DNA of 32,122 nucleotides from Ideonella livida (GTDB lineage Bacteria; Pseudomonadota; Gammaproteobacteria; Burkholderiales; Burkholderiaceae_C): NCBI RefSeq assembly GCF_010499455.1, contig NZ_JAAGOH010000044.1, positions 1 to 32,122 of the forward strand, read 5' to 3'. Shown piece by piece: positions 8,694 to 19,700 of this stretch (position 1 is its first letter; each line of letters starts with the position of its first letter). The notes under the pieces were generated by a model. It saw only the letters and a program-made list of their open reading frames with translations, ran no database searches and was not told where the DNA came from. The position numbers and the translations under genes were made by a program.

Positions 8694-9923
8694 ATGGCAA
8701 CAGGCGCAACAGTGAAGGCGGGCAAGGACGCCCAGGAACAGGTCTACGAGTGGGAAGGCAAGGACCGCAACGGCAAGATCGTGCGTGGCGAGCTGCGCGC
8801 CGGGGGTGAGGCGGCCGTCAGTTCCAGCCTGCGTCGTCAGGGCATCACCGTCACCAAGGTCAAGAAGCGGCGCAATGCCGGGGGCGGCTCCATCAAGCCC
8901 AAGGATGTGGCCGTCTTCACACGACAGCTCTCGACCATGATGAAGGCCGGTGTGCCTCTGTTGCAGGCCTTTGACATCGTCGCCAAAGGGGGCACCAATC
9001 CGGCGCTCGCCCGGCTGCTGATGAACATCCGCGCCGATGTGGAGAGCGGCACCAGCCTGTCCGCGGCCTTCCGTCGCCACCCCAAGTATTTCGACAACCT
9101 TTACTGCAATCTGGTGGAGGCGGGCGAGGCAGGGGGTATTTTGGAGTTGCTGCTCTCGCGGCTGGCCTTGTATCAGGAAAAGAGCTTGGCGCTCAAGCAA
9201 AAGGTCAAGAGTGCCTTGATTTATCCGATTTCGGTGCTGGTGGTCGCCTTTGTCGTGGTCACGGTGATCATGATTTTTGTGATTCCTGCCTTCAAGAGCG
9301 TTTTTGCCAACTTTGGCGCGGAGCTTCCTGCGCCGACGCTGATGGTCATGGCCATGAGCGAGTTCTTTGTTGCGTATTGGTGGCTAATTTTTGGATCGAT
9401 TTTTGGTGGTGGTTATATGTTCGTGCAGACCTGGCGCAGGTCTGAGAAGATGCAGTGGTTCATGGACAGGTTTCTGCTGCGTATGCCAATCTTTGGGGAC
9501 CTGATCAAAAAGTCGATCTTGGCCCGCTGGACGCGAACCTTGTCCACCATGTTCTCCGCCGGTGTGCCGCTGGTCGAGGCCTTGGAGTCCGTGGGCGGTA
9601 CGGCGGGAAACGCGGTGTTCGTTCGCGCGACTGAGCAAATCCAGCGGGAGGTGTCCACCGGCACGTCGCTGACCGCTTCCATGTCCAATTCCGGCGTCTT
9701 CCCGAACATGGTCCTGCAAATGTCGGCCATCGGCGAGGAGTCGGGGGCTCTTGATGACATGTTGGGCAAGGCGGCGGAGTTTTATGAGGAAGAGGTCGAT
9801 GAAATGGTGAAGGGGCTGTCCACCCTCATGGAGCCGCTCATCATTGCCTTTTTGGGCACCATCATCGGGGGGATCGTCGTGTCTATGTATTTGCCCATTT
9901 TCAAGCTGGGGCAGGCCGTTTGA
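8694..9923 (+). CDS. pilC: Type IV pilus inner-membrane platform protein PilC
   Basis: A polytopic inner-membrane protein that couples PilB to pilin insertion. The 409 residues begin with the family-typical YEWEGKDRNGKIVRGELRA and contain two copies of the T2SSF domain (about 75-200 and 275-400). Hydrophobic segments follow each: ALIYPISVLVVAFVVVTVIM near 178, and a C-terminal segment ending in MYLPIFKLGQAV. The ATG at 8694 has only a weak ribosome-binding site. A strong GGAGGG sits instead before an out-of-frame ATG at 8657 (see findings). The stop overlaps the pilD start as TGATG. A stretch around 9200-9440 uses more A/T-ending codons than its neighbours. Confidence 0.96.
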   Translation: MATGATVKAGKDAQEQVYEWEGKDRNGKIVRGELRAGGEAAVSSSLRRQGITVTKVKKRRNAGGGSIKPKDVAVFTRQLSTMMKAGVPLLQAFDIVAKGGTNPALARLLMNIRADVESGTSLSAAFRRHPKYFDNLYCNLVEAGEAGGILELLLSRLALYQEKSLALKQKVKSALIYPISVLVVAFVVVTVIMIFVIPAFKSVFANFGAELPAPTLMVMAMSEFFVAYWWLIFGSIFGGGYMFVQTWRRSEKMQWFMDRFLLRMPIFGDLIKKSILARWTRTLSTMFSAGVPLVEALESVGGTAGNAVFVRATEQIQREVSTGTSLTASMSNSGVFPNMVLQMSAIGEESGALDDMLGKAAEFYEEEVDEMVKGLSTLMEPLIIAFLGTIIGGIVVSMYLPIFKLGQAV

Positions 9924-10855
9924 TGCTGAATGTTGATTTGATGCGGCAGCTGCTGCTCCAGCCCTGGTTTCTGGGGATTTTCGGGCTGCTGGTGGGCAGT
10001 TTCCTGAACGTGGTGATCCACCGTCTGCCGCGCATGATGCAGCGCGGCTGGATGGAAGAGGCGGCGGCGCTGCTGCAGGACGACGAAGGCTGGAAGTCCG
10101 CCACTGGCCAGGCGCAGCCCGCCGGGCTGGCTGAGGCGGGGCGCAAGATCGACCAGGCGCTTGAGTCGCTGCCTGCCTGCACGCTGGTGCGGCCGCGCTC
10201 GCGCTGCCCGCACTGCGGGCACCTCATCCGCTGGTACGAGAACATCCCGGTCTTGAGCTGGCTGGCGCTGCGTGGCCGTTGCTCGTCCTGCAAGGCCGGC
10301 ATCTCCTGGCGCTACCCCTTTGTGGAGTTGCTGACCGGTGCCGGTTTCGCCTGGGTGGGCATGCTGCACGGGGGCGAGCCTCTGGCCCTGCTGTATTGCG
10401 GACTGGTGGCGGCGTTGGTCGCCCTGGCCGGCATCGACTGGGACACCACCTTGCTGCCCGACAGCCTCAACCAGCCCCTGCTGTGGGCGGGCCTGCTGGT
10501 GGCGGGCTTGGGCTGGGGCGGCATCGGCTTGTCCAACGCCCTGGCGGGGGCCGTGGGCGGCTACCTGTCCCTGTGGAGCATTTACTGGCTCTTCAAGCTC
10601 ACCACTGGCAAGGACGGGATGGGGCAGGGTGACTTCAAGCTGTTGGCCGCACTGGGCGCCTGGCTGGGTTGGCAGGCGCTGCTGCCCATCGTCCTGATGT
10701 CCTCGGTCATCGGGGCTTTCGTGGGCATTGGCCTGAAAGTGGCGGGCGGGCTGCGTGAAGGGCGCTATGTGCCCTTTGGGCCGTTCCTGGCCGGTGGCGG
10801 CTTGGTTGTGCTCTTTGCCGGCTTGCCGCGCGTGCTGGGTTGGATGGGCTGGTGA
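9923..10855 (+). CDS. pilD: Prepilin peptidase / N-methyltransferase PilD
   Basis: An integral membrane aspartic protease that cleaves type IV prepilin leaders and methylates the new N-terminus. The 310 residues have a first membrane segment around LLQPWFLGIFGLLVGSFLNV, a cytoplasmic zinc-binding loop with CPHC (95-98) and CSSC (120-123), and the catalytic aspartates in GIDWDTTLLPD (Asp172/174) and GQGDFKL (Asp237, the GxGDxK motif), with further membrane segments to the C-terminus. The ATG overlaps the pilC stop; a TTG one codon earlier is possible. Both catalytic regions and the Cys pairs are intact, so the methyltransferase-bearing bifunctional form is expected. It is coupled to coaE by a 4-base overlap. 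Confidence 0.96.
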   Translation: MLNVDLMRQLLLQPWFLGIFGLLVGSFLNVVIHRLPRMMQRGWMEEAAALLQDDEGWKSATGQAQPAGLAEAGRKIDQALESLPACTLVRPRSRCPHCGHLIRWYENIPVLSWLALRGRCSSCKAGISWRYPFVELLTGAGFAWVGMLHGGEPLALLYCGLVAALVALAGIDWDTTLLPDSLNQPLLWAGLLVAGLGWGGIGLSNALAGAVGGYLSLWSIYWLFKLTTGKDGMGQGDFKLLAALGAWLGWQALLPIVLMSSVIGAFVGIGLKVAGGLREGRYVPFGPFLAGGGLVVLFAGLPRVLGWMGW

Positions 10856-11511
10856 GCGGCGTGACGGCGGCGGACCCGTTGCCGACCATTCGCCGCATCG
10901 GGCTGACCGGCGGCATAGGCAGTGGCAAGAGCACGGTGGCCCGCTTGCTGGCCGGTCTGGGCGCCCTGGTGGTGGACACCGATGCGATTGCCCGGGGCCT
11001 GACCTTGCCCGGAGGGGCGGCCATGCCGGCCATCACCCAGCGATTTGGCGCTGCTGCCGTCGCCGCCGATGGCGCACTGGACCGTGACTACATGCGTGGC
11101 CTGATCCTGCGGGATCCGGCGGCCAAGGTGGCGCTGGAGGCGTTGTTGCATCCCCTGATCGGGCAGGCGGCCGAGGCCCAGGCCGCGCAGGCGGCGCCGG
11201 GGCAGGTGGTGGTCTTTGATGTGCCGCTGCTGGTGGAGACCGGAACCTGGCGGCAGCGCGTGGACCGTGTGCTGGTGGTGGACTGCGAGCCTGACACGCA
11301 GCGCCGACGGGTGCAGGCACGCTCTGGCTGGGCCCCCGAGGTGGTGCAGGCGGTGATGGACCGCCAGGCCTCCCGCGGGCAGCGCTTGGCGGTGGCCGAC
11401 GCGGTCATCGACAACGGCGCGGATGTCTCCCTGGACACGCTGGCGCAGCAGGTGCGCCAGATCTGGCAGGATTGGCGGCAATTCCCCTGCCCCCCGGGCG
11501 GTGCGCTGTGA
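10852..11511 (+). CDS. coaE: Dephospho-CoA kinase
   Basis: The last step of coenzyme A synthesis: phosphorylates the ribose 3'-hydroxyl of dephospho-CoA. It has 219 residues from a GTG that overlaps the pilD stop as GTGA. The P-loop GGIGSGKST lies at 20-28, followed by VVDTDAIAR, HPLIG, FDVPLLVETG and VDCEPDTQRRR motifs typical of CoaE. An upstream TTG (10840) and a downstream GTG (10861) are alternative starts; the overlap favours 10852. The pilD-coaE-zapD order is common in beta- and gammaproteobacteria, and the gene's role is unrelated to pili. Confidence 0.95.
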   Translation: MSGVTAADPLPTIRRIGLTGGIGSGKSTVARLLAGLGALVVDTDAIARGLTLPGGAAMPAITQRFGAAAVAADGALDRDYMRGLILRDPAAKVALEALLHPLIGQAAEAQAAQAAPGQVVVFDVPLLVETGTWRQRVDRVLVVDCEPDTQRRRVQARSGWAPEVVQAVMDRQASRGQRLAVADAVIDNGADVSLDTLAQQVRQIWQDWRQFPCPPGGAL

Positions 11512-12314
11512 AACAATCCAGCCACACGATCCCTCCTTACAACGCCTGGGCTGGCACCTTGGTTCTCTACGAATATCCGTTCAACGAGGGCATCCGCACC
11601 ATGTTGCGGCTGGAGCACCTGTTCGCCCGCCTGGCCATGCTGGTGCGGCGCGAAGAGGCGGTGGACCACCACTTCGCGCTTTCGACCCTCTTCGAGATCA
11701 TGGACGTGGCCGCCCGGGCGGACATCAAGTCCGACCTGCTCAAGGACCTCGACCGGCACCGCGCGCAGTTGCAGTCCTACCGCGGCAATCCGGCCATTTC
11801 CGAGGCGGCACTCGACCAGGTCCTCAAGCGCATCGAGACCGCGTATGCGGCGCTCAACCAGCAAAGTGGCAAGGCGGGGCAGGCGCTCACCGCCAACGAC
11901 TGGCTGATGAGCATCCGCAGCCGCATCAACATCCCGGGTGGCACCTGCGAATTTGACCTGCCGGGCTACTTTGCCTGGCAGCAGCGTTCGGCCGAGCGCC
12001 GGCAGGTGGATCTGCAGCGCTGGATCGACACCCTCACGCCGCTGTCGCAGGCGCTCACGGTGCTGCTGGGGCTGTTGCGCGAGTCGGGCAGCCCGCATCG
12101 GGTGGCTGCGCCGGGCGGCACCTTCCAGCAGAGCCTGCCGCAGGGGCGGAGCTTTCAGCTGCTGCGGCTGCGGATCGACCCCGCGCTGGAGCTGGTGCCC
12201 GAGATCACCGGCCATCGGCTGATGGTGTCGGTGCGGCTCATGCGCATGGACGCCGAGGGCCGGCTGCGCCCGGCCGGCCTGGACAGCGACTTCGAACTGA
12301 CCTTGTGCGCCTGA
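11508..12314 (+). CDS. zapD: Cell division protein ZapD
   Basis: A cytoplasmic FtsZ-ring-associated protein (YacF/DUF1342 family) that bundles FtsZ filaments. It has 268 residues from a GTG overlapping the coaE stop as GTGA. The conserved start LVLYEYPFNEGIRTMLRLEHLF is followed by a helical region (HFALSTLFEIMDVAARADIKSDLLKDL) and a C-terminal beta-rich part. An upstream alternative start inside coaE would add 12 residues with no conserved content. The chain is slightly longer than the roughly 250 residues of the E. coli protein. A gap of 177 bases with no recognisable feature separates it from yacG. Confidence 0.95.
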   Translation: MKQSSHTIPPYNAWAGTLVLYEYPFNEGIRTMLRLEHLFARLAMLVRREEAVDHHFALSTLFEIMDVAARADIKSDLLKDLDRHRAQLQSYRGNPAISEAALDQVLKRIETAYAALNQQSGKAGQALTANDWLMSIRSRINIPGGTCEFDLPGYFAWQQRSAERRQVDLQRWIDTLTPLSQALTVLLGLLRESGSPHRVAAPGGTFQQSLPQGRSFQLLRLRIDPALELVPEITGHRLMVSVRLMRMDAEGRLRPAGLDSDFELTLCA

Positions 12315-12491
12315 GGGCGACCGGCGGCGACGCCTGACCCCGCGTGAAGCCGGGTGGCGTCGAGGCCCGTGGTGCCGTGCAGGCCACCCCCAGGGGCGCC
12401 GGCCGGAATTCGCCGCGCCCGGCCGCGCGCCGGGCTTGTCCCCCGCCGCCGGTGGCCCCTTTCCCCCTTGTCTGTGTCTGCTGACCGCCTC

Positions 12492-12713
12492 ATGAGTTCT
12501 TCCTCCCCTGCGCCTGCCGCACCCGTGGCGGCCCGTGTCGTCCGCTGTCCGGCCTGCGGTGGCGCTGCGCGCTACGCCGTTGAGAACCCGTACCGGCCCT
12601 TTTGCAGTGCCCGTTGCAAGGGGGTGGACTTCGTGGCCTGGGCCGACGAGCACTACCGCGTGGCCGCGGCGCCCGACCTGGGCGAGGACGCCGATGAGCC
12701 GCCGGTGCGTTGA
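12492..12713 (+). CDS. yacG: DNA gyrase inhibitor YacG (zinc-binding)
   Basis: A 73-residue zinc-finger protein. Four cysteines in the pattern CPAC (19-22) and CSARC (38-42) match YacG, with the downstream CKGVDFVAWADEHYRV helix (the family usually has CKxIDLGxWAxExYxI). The E. coli homologue binds GyrB and inhibits gyrase. The Ser/Ala/Pro-rich N-terminal extension before the zinc site is longer than usual. The zapD-yacG adjacency is a well-known neighbourhood and supports the call. Confidence 0.93.
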   Translation: MSSSSPAPAAPVAARVVRCPACGGAARYAVENPYRPFCSARCKGVDFVAWADEHYRVAAAPDLGEDADEPPVR

Positions 12714-12764
12714 GCCGATGCGGCCCGCGCGCCCTGTTCTGCTGATGTCCTGGAGCCTGTCGCG

Positions 12765-13466
12765 ATGACCCTGCTTGGCACCCTGGCCCTGCTCACCTGG
12801 CCGGACTGGTTGGCGGTGGCGCTGTTCTTCGGCGCCTGGACCGGCTATGTCTCCTTTGCCAAGCGCCGTGCCGAACGGCGCGCCTCCATCCTGAGCCTGA
12901 CCAACCGCGAGCGCCACCGCTGGATGCTGCGCACCACCTACCGCGAGAACCGGGTGGTCGACGGCATCGTGGTGCAGAACCTCTCCAGCAGCCCCTCCTT
13001 CTTTGCCAGCACCTCGATCCTGATCATTGGCGGTCTGCTGGCGGCGCTGGGGGCAGGGGAGAAGACCGCGGAGCTGGCCAGCGAGCTGCCCTTTGCCGCG
13101 CGCACCTCGGTGCAGGTCTTCGACCTCAAGCTGGTGGTGCTCACCGGCGTGTTCGTCCACGCCTTCTTCCGTTTCACCTGGAGCATGCGGCAGTACAGCT
13201 TCGGGGCCTTGATCGTCGCCTCGGCGCCCGACCGTGACGAGCCGTGGACCGACGCCGAGCGCCACGCCTTCGCCGACCGGGCCGGCGGCGTGATGGGGCT
13301 GGCGGCGGAGACCTTCAACGACGGCCTGCGGGCCTGCTACTTCTCCTTTGCCCTGGTGGCCTGGTTCTTCTCCCCCTGGGCCTGCGTGGCCGCTTCGCTG
13401 GGGGTGGTCTGGGTGCTCAACCGCCGGGAATTCCACTCCGACGTGCTGGGGCTGCTCTCGCGCTGA
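12765..13466 (+). CDS. DUF599-type integral membrane protein
   Basis: A 233-residue protein with about four hydrophobic segments: near 12-26 (DWLAVALFFGAWTGYVSF), 77-97 (FFASTSILIIGGLLAALGAG), 118-138 (VFDLKLVVLTGVFVHAFFRF) and 193-220 (FSFALVAWFFSPWACVAASL). The loop with SILSLTNRERHRWM and the NxxxYSFG-like region resemble the DUF599 family, whose function is unknown. It starts 51 bases after yacG with no obvious terminator between, so it may be co-transcribed. The family assignment is from memory of the pattern and would need a profile search. Confidence 0.8.
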   Translation: MTLLGTLALLTWPDWLAVALFFGAWTGYVSFAKRRAERRASILSLTNRERHRWMLRTTYRENRVVDGIVVQNLSSSPSFFASTSILIIGGLLAALGAGEKTAELASELPFAARTSVQVFDLKLVVLTGVFVHAFFRFTWSMRQYSFGALIVASAPDRDEPWTDAERHAFADRAGGVMGLAAETFNDGLRACYFSFALVAWFFSPWACVAASLGVVWVLNRREFHSDVLGLLSR

Positions 13467-13544
13467 GGGCGCTGTTCCGGGGCACAGCGGCGCCTTCACC
13501 CCTTGATGGCGCGTTTTGCAGGTCGATCATCCCTGGCAGGCGCC

Positions 13545-13563
13545 GGCCTCCCGCCGGGAGGCC
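13545..13563 (+). terminator. Candidate hairpin terminator after the DUF599 gene
   Basis: A perfect 8-bp stem GGCCTCCC / GGGAGGCC with a 3-base loop, 79 bases after the stop codon, followed only by TT and no real T run. It may end the pilB-to-DUF599 transcription unit or be a simple hairpin. The remaining 256-base gap up to the giant gene shows no clear promoter. Confidence 0.4.
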
Positions 13564-13722
13564 TTGTGACCGACATCACGTCATCGGGCTGAACCGAGGG
13601 TCAGCCCGCATTCCCTCCTCAAGTCCGCGGGCCTGCGGGCCGAACTTTCCGACGTCAACCCGTGCCTCCCGTGCCGCCCATCCTGGCGGGAGGGCGGTCC
13701 GTTGACGACTCCGGAGAGTTCC

Positions 13723-16700
13723 ATGGCCACCATCATCCCCAGCCTGTCGACCGCCCAGATCGCTGCCCTGTCCACGGCGACGATCGCCCGTCTGACCACG
13801 GAAGACTGGGCGGCCTTCAGCACGGAGCAGATCGCCGCGCTGACGGTCACGCAGATGGCGGCCATTCCCTCGGCGCGGCTGTCGGGATGGAGCACCACCC
13901 AGATGGCCGCCCTGGAGACCCAGGACCTGCGGGCCATCACCACCACCGGCTTTGCGGCGCTGACCACGGCGCAGCTCAACGCGCTGTCGTCCACGCAGAT
14001 GGCCGCGCTGACCACGGTGCAGCTCAACCGCCTGAGCACGGCGCAGATGGCTGGGCTGAGCACCGACAACCTCAATGCCCTGGGTACGGCGCAGATCGCC
14101 TCGCTGGGCACCCGCCAGCTCAGCGCCCTCACCAGCACGCAGGCTGCGGCGATGGAGACGGCCGATGTGGCCGCCCTGCAGGTCAGCAGCCTGCGCAGCA
14201 TGGCCACCGAGGCCATCGCCGCCCTCACCACCGCTGGCGTGCAGGCCCTGACCACCGCCCAGGCCGCGGGGCTGACCACCCGCCAGATGGCCGCCCTGAC
14301 CACCGACCAGATGGCCGCGCTGGAGACCGCCGATCTGCGGGCCCTGGGCACCGCGGGCGCCCAGGTGCTGTCCACCGCCCAGCTGGCCGCGCTCACCACC
14401 GCCGGGGTGGCCGCCCTCAGCACCGCCCAGGCGCGGCTGCTCAGCAGCGCCCAGGCCGCCGCCCTGGGCACCGACCAGGTCGCCGCGCTCACCTCCGCCC
14501 AGCTCAACAGCCTGGGCAGCGCCGCCGTGCGGGCGCTGGACAGCGACCAGCTGGCCGCCCTGGGCAGCGCCCAGTGGGCCAACCTGAGCACCGCCCAACT
14601 GGCCCAGCTCACCACCGACCAGGTGGCCGCGCTGACCACCGAGGACCTGACCGCGCTGACCACCGCCCAGTCCGCCTCGCTGGCCGCCAGCCGCCTGTCC
14701 GCCCTGACCACCGACCAGGTGGCCGCGCTGGAGACGGCCGACCTGCGCGCCATGGGCACCCGGGTCATCAGCGCCCTGAGCACCGACCAGCTGGCCGCCC
14801 TGACCACCGCGCAGATGGCCGCGCTCAGCACCGAGCAGGTGGCCCGGCTGTCCACCGGGCAGGTGGCCGCGCTGGAGACGGACCAGCTCAATGCCCTGGG
14901 TTCGGCACAGATCCGCAGCCTGGGCGCTACCCAGGCCGCCGCCCTCAGCAGCGACCAGACCGCCGCGATGGAGACGGCCGATGTGGCCGCCCTGAGCACG
15001 GCCGCCCTGCGCGGTCTGGGCACCTCGGCCCTGCAGGGGCTGGGCACCACCGGCCTGGCCGCCCTGACCACCGCGCAGGCGGCCGCGCTCACCACCACCC
15101 AGGTGGCGGCGCTGGACACCGCGCAGGTGGCCGCCCTGTCCACCGCCCAGGCCGCCGCCCTGGGCACCGCCCAGCTGCGGGCCCTGGCCACCGAGCAGCT
15201 GGCCGCCCTGGGCAGCGAGGCCTTCCGCGCCCTGGGCACGGCGCAGTACGCTGCCCTGTCCACCACCCAGGTGGCGGCGCTCGACACGGCCTTGCTGGCC
15301 ACCATCGAGAACGCCGACCTGGCCGCCCTGACCACCGCCCAGGTCCAGGCCCTGGGCAGCGCCCAGTTCGCCGCCCTGGATGCCGCCCGCATGGCCGCCC
15401 TGGGCAGCCTGCAGATCGGCGCCCTGACCACCGCCCAGGTCAGCACCCTGGGCACCGCCCAGGTCGAGGCCCTGAGCACCGCACAGGCCCGTGTGCTCAG
15501 CGGTGCCCAGGCCGCCGCCCTGACCACCGCCCAGCTGGCCGCCGTCGAGACCGCCGACCTGGCCCAGTTCTCCACCGCCGCCGTGCGCGCCCTGACCACC
15601 GAGCAGGTGGCGGCCCTTTCCACCGCCCAGCTCGCCGCCCTGGGCACCGCCCAGGCCGCCGCGCTCAGCACCACCCAGGCTGCCGCCCTGACCAGCGCCC
15701 AGGTGGACGGGCTGGAGACCGCCGACCTGGCCCAGCTGACCACGGCCGCCGTGGCCGCCTTGCAGACCGCCACCCTGGCCGCCCTGAGCACCGCCCAGAC
15801 CGCGGCGCTGACCACCGCGCAGGCCGCCGCCCTGACCACCACCCAGGTGGCCGCCCTGACCACCGACCAGGTCGCCGCGCTGGAAAGCGCTGACCTGCGC
15901 GCCTTGTCCAATGTTCAGGTTCAGGCCCTCACCACCGACCAGGTGGCCGCCCTGGGCACCGCCCAGGCCGCCGCGCTGGAGACCCGGCAGGTGGCCGCCC
16001 TCACCACCGACCAGGTCGCCGCGCTGGAGACCGACGACCTGCGCGCCCTGGGCGTGGGCCAATACGCCGCGATGACCACCGCGCAGGTGGCCGCGCTCAC
16101 CACCGGCCAGGCCGCCGCGCTGGAGACGGCCGACTTGGCCAGCCTCAGTACCGCCCAGGTGGCCGCGCTCACCTCTGACCAGCTCAATGCCCTGGGGACC
16201 GCCCAGACCGCCGCCCTGACCACCCTGCAGGTCAGCAGCCTCACCACCGCCCAGGTGGCGGCCCTGGGCACCGACGTGCTCAACAGCCTGGGGACCACCC
16301 AGGTGGCGGCCCTGCGCGCCACCCAGGCCGAGGCCCTGACCACCGCGCAGGTGGCGGCCCTGGAGACGGCCGACCTCGCCGCCCTGGGCACGGCCGCCGT
16401 GCGCGCCCTGGCCACCGACCGGGTGGCCGCCCTCACCACCGACCAGGTCGCTGCCCTCACCACCGCGCAGGTGGCGGGCCTGTCCACCACCCAGGTGGCC
16501 GCCCTGGCCAGCGACCAGCTCACCGCCCTGGGCACCGCCGCCTTGCAGGCCCTGGGCACCGCCGCCGTGGCCGCCCTGGATGCCGGCGCCCTGGCCGGTC
16601 TGGGCACCGACCAGATCGCCGCACTGCTCACGCCGCAGGTCGCTGCGCTCACCACCGCCCAGATCGCAGCCCTGGCCACCGACCAGCTCGCCGCCATCCA

Positions 16701-19700
16701 GACCCTGGACCTGCAGAGCCTGGGCAGCGCGGCCCTGGCCGCCCTGTCCACTGACCAGGTGGCCGCCCTGGGCACCGGCCAGGTGGCCGCGCTCACCGTC
16801 ACCCAGGTGCGCCAGCTCTCCACCGCCCAGCTGGCTGCCCTGACCACCGACCAGACCGTCGCCCTGACCACCGCCCAGGCCGCCGGCCTGACCACCGACC
16901 AGGTCGCCGCCCTCACCACCGACCAGGTGGCGGCGCTGGAGACCGCCGACCTCGCCGCCTTGAGCACGGTGCAGCTGCGCGCCCTGGACACGGCCCAGCT
17001 CGACGCCCTGAGCACCACCCAGGTCGCCGCGCTCAGCACCTTCCAGGTCAGCGCCCTGAGCACCGACCAGCTGGCCGGGCTGGACACCGAGCACCTCAAC
17101 GCCCTGACCACCGCGCAGTTCGCCACCCTCTCGGCCAGCCAGGCCGCCGCCCTCACCACCGAACAGATGGCCGCCCTGGAGACGGCCGACCTGGCCGTCC
17201 TGACCGTGCCGGCGGTGCGCGCGCTCAGCACCGCCCAGGTCGCCGCGCTCAGCACCGACGCCGTCGTCGCCCTCACCACCGAGCAGGTCAGCCAGCTCAC
17301 CACCGCGCAGGTGGCCGCCCTGACCACCGACCAGATGGCCGCCCTGCAGACGGCCGACCTGCGCAGCCTCAGCACCGCGCAGCTGGCCGCCTTGAGCACC
17401 GACCAGCTCGGTGCCCTGGCCACCGCCCAGGTCGCCGCCCTCACCACCGTGCAGACCGCCGCGCTGTCCACCGCCCAGCTGGCGGGCCTGAGCACCGACA
17501 ACCTCAACGCCCTGACCACCCTGCAGGTCTCGGGCCTCAGCGCCACCCAGGCGGCCGCCCTGACCACCGCCCAGATCGCTGCCATGGAGACCGCCGACCT
17601 GGCGGCCCTGAGCACCACCGCCTGGCGCAACCTCACCACCGACCAGGTGGCCGCCCTGACCACCGACGGGCTGGCCGCCATGACCACTGCCCAGGCCCAG
17701 GTGCTCACCGCCAGCCAGGCCGCCGCCCTGGGTTCCGACCAGATGCCCGGCCTGTCCACCGGCAACCTGGCCCGCCTGGGCACCGCCGCCGTGGCCGCCC
17801 TGCAAACCGCCACCTTGGCCGCGCTGGACACCGCGCAGGTCGCCGCCCTCACCACCGTGCAGGTGGCCGGCCTGACCACCGCCCAGGTGGCCGCCCTCAC
17901 CACCGACCAGGTCCAGGCCCTGGAGACCGCCGACCTGCGCAGCCTGGGCAGCGCCCAGCTCCAGGCCCTGTCCACCGAGCAGGTGGCCGCCCTGCAGGTC
18001 GCCCAGGTGGCCGCCCTGGCCACCGTGCAGGCCAGCCAGCTCACCACCGCCCAGCTTGCCGCCCTCAGCACCGACCAGGTGGCCGCCCTCACCAGCGCCC
18101 AGGTGGCCGCCCTCACCACCACCCAGGTGGCGGCGCTGACCACCGAGCAGCTGCCCGCGCTGGAGACGGCCGACCTGCGCGCCCTGTCCACCGCCCAGCT
18201 GCGCGCCCTGTCCACCGACCAGCTCGCCGCGCTGGACACCACCCAGGTCGCCGCGCTGACCACCGTGCAGGTGGCCAGCCTGTCCACCGACCAGATCGCC
18301 GGCCTGGGCACCGACCACCTCAACGCCCTGACCACCGCGCAGTTCGCCAGCCTCAGTGCCGCCCAGGCCGGTGCCTTCACCACCGCCCAGGTGGCGGCGC
18401 TGGAAACGGCCGATGTGTCCCACCTGACCACCGCCGCCGTGCGTGCCTTGGGCTCCGACCAGATCGCCGCCCTGGCCACCGAGACCCTGGCCGCGCTGAC
18501 CACCGACCAGGCCGCCGTGCTCACCTCCGCCCAGCTCGCCGGGCTGGGCAGTGACCAGGTGGCCGGGCTGGAAACCGCCGACCTGGTGATGCTGGGCACC
18601 AACGCCCTCAGCGGCCTGCAAACCGCCACCGTCGCCGCCCTGGGCACCGCACAGATCGCCGCCCTGAGCACCCTGCAGGCCGCCGGCCTGACCACCGACC
18701 ATGTGGCCGCCCTCACCACCGAACAGGTCCAGGCCCTGGAAACCCAGGACCTGCGCGCCCTGAGCGTGGCCCAGACCCAGGCCCTGTCCACCGCCCAGGT
18801 CGAAGCCTTGCTCACCGGCCAGGTGGCCGCTCTCGGCAGCGCCCAGGTGCGCGGCCTGACCACCGACCAGGTGGCGGCCCTCACCACCGACGGCGTGCAG
18901 GCCCTGACCACCACCCACGCCGCCACCCTTACCACCGGCCAGCTGGCGGCCCTGACCACCGACCAGGCCGCCGCCCTGGAGACCGCCGACCTGGTCGTGC
19001 TGGGCACCGCGCAGATTGCCGCCTTCACCACCGAGCAGCTGGGGGCCTTCAGCACCGGCCAGATGGCGGCCCTGGCCCCGGGCCAGATCGCCGGCCTGAG
19101 CACCGCCCAGCTGGCCTCCCTGGGCACCGAGCTGCTCAACGCCCTGGGCACCGCCCAGTTCGCCCAGCTCAGCGCCACCCAGGCCGCCGCGCTCACCACC
19201 GCCCAGGTCAACGCCCTGGAAGCCGCTGACGCCGCAGCCCTGGGCACCGCCGCCGTGCGCGCCCTGACCACCGAGCAGATCGCCGCCCTGTCCACCGACG
19301 CCCTGGCCGTGCTCAGCGCCACGCAGGCCGCCGCCCTCACCAGCACCCAGACCGCCGCGCTCACCAGCACCCAGGTGCCGGGCCTGAGCACCGCCGTCAT
19401 CGCCGTGCTGGGCACCGGCCAGATCGCCGCCCTGGCCACCGAGACCCTGGCCGCCCTGGACACCGCCCAGGTCGTGGCCCTCACCAGCGCCCAGGCTGCC
19501 GCCCTCACCACCGGGCAGATCGCCGCCCTCACCACCGACCAGGTGCTGGCGCTGGAGACCGTCGACCTGCGTGCCCTGACCACCACCCAGCTCGCCGCCC
19601 TGGCCACTGAGCAGATGGCGGCCCTCAGCGTGGGCCAGGTCGCTGCCCTGGGCACTGCCCAGGTGCAGGCCCTGTCCACCGCCCAGCTCGCCGCCCTGGG

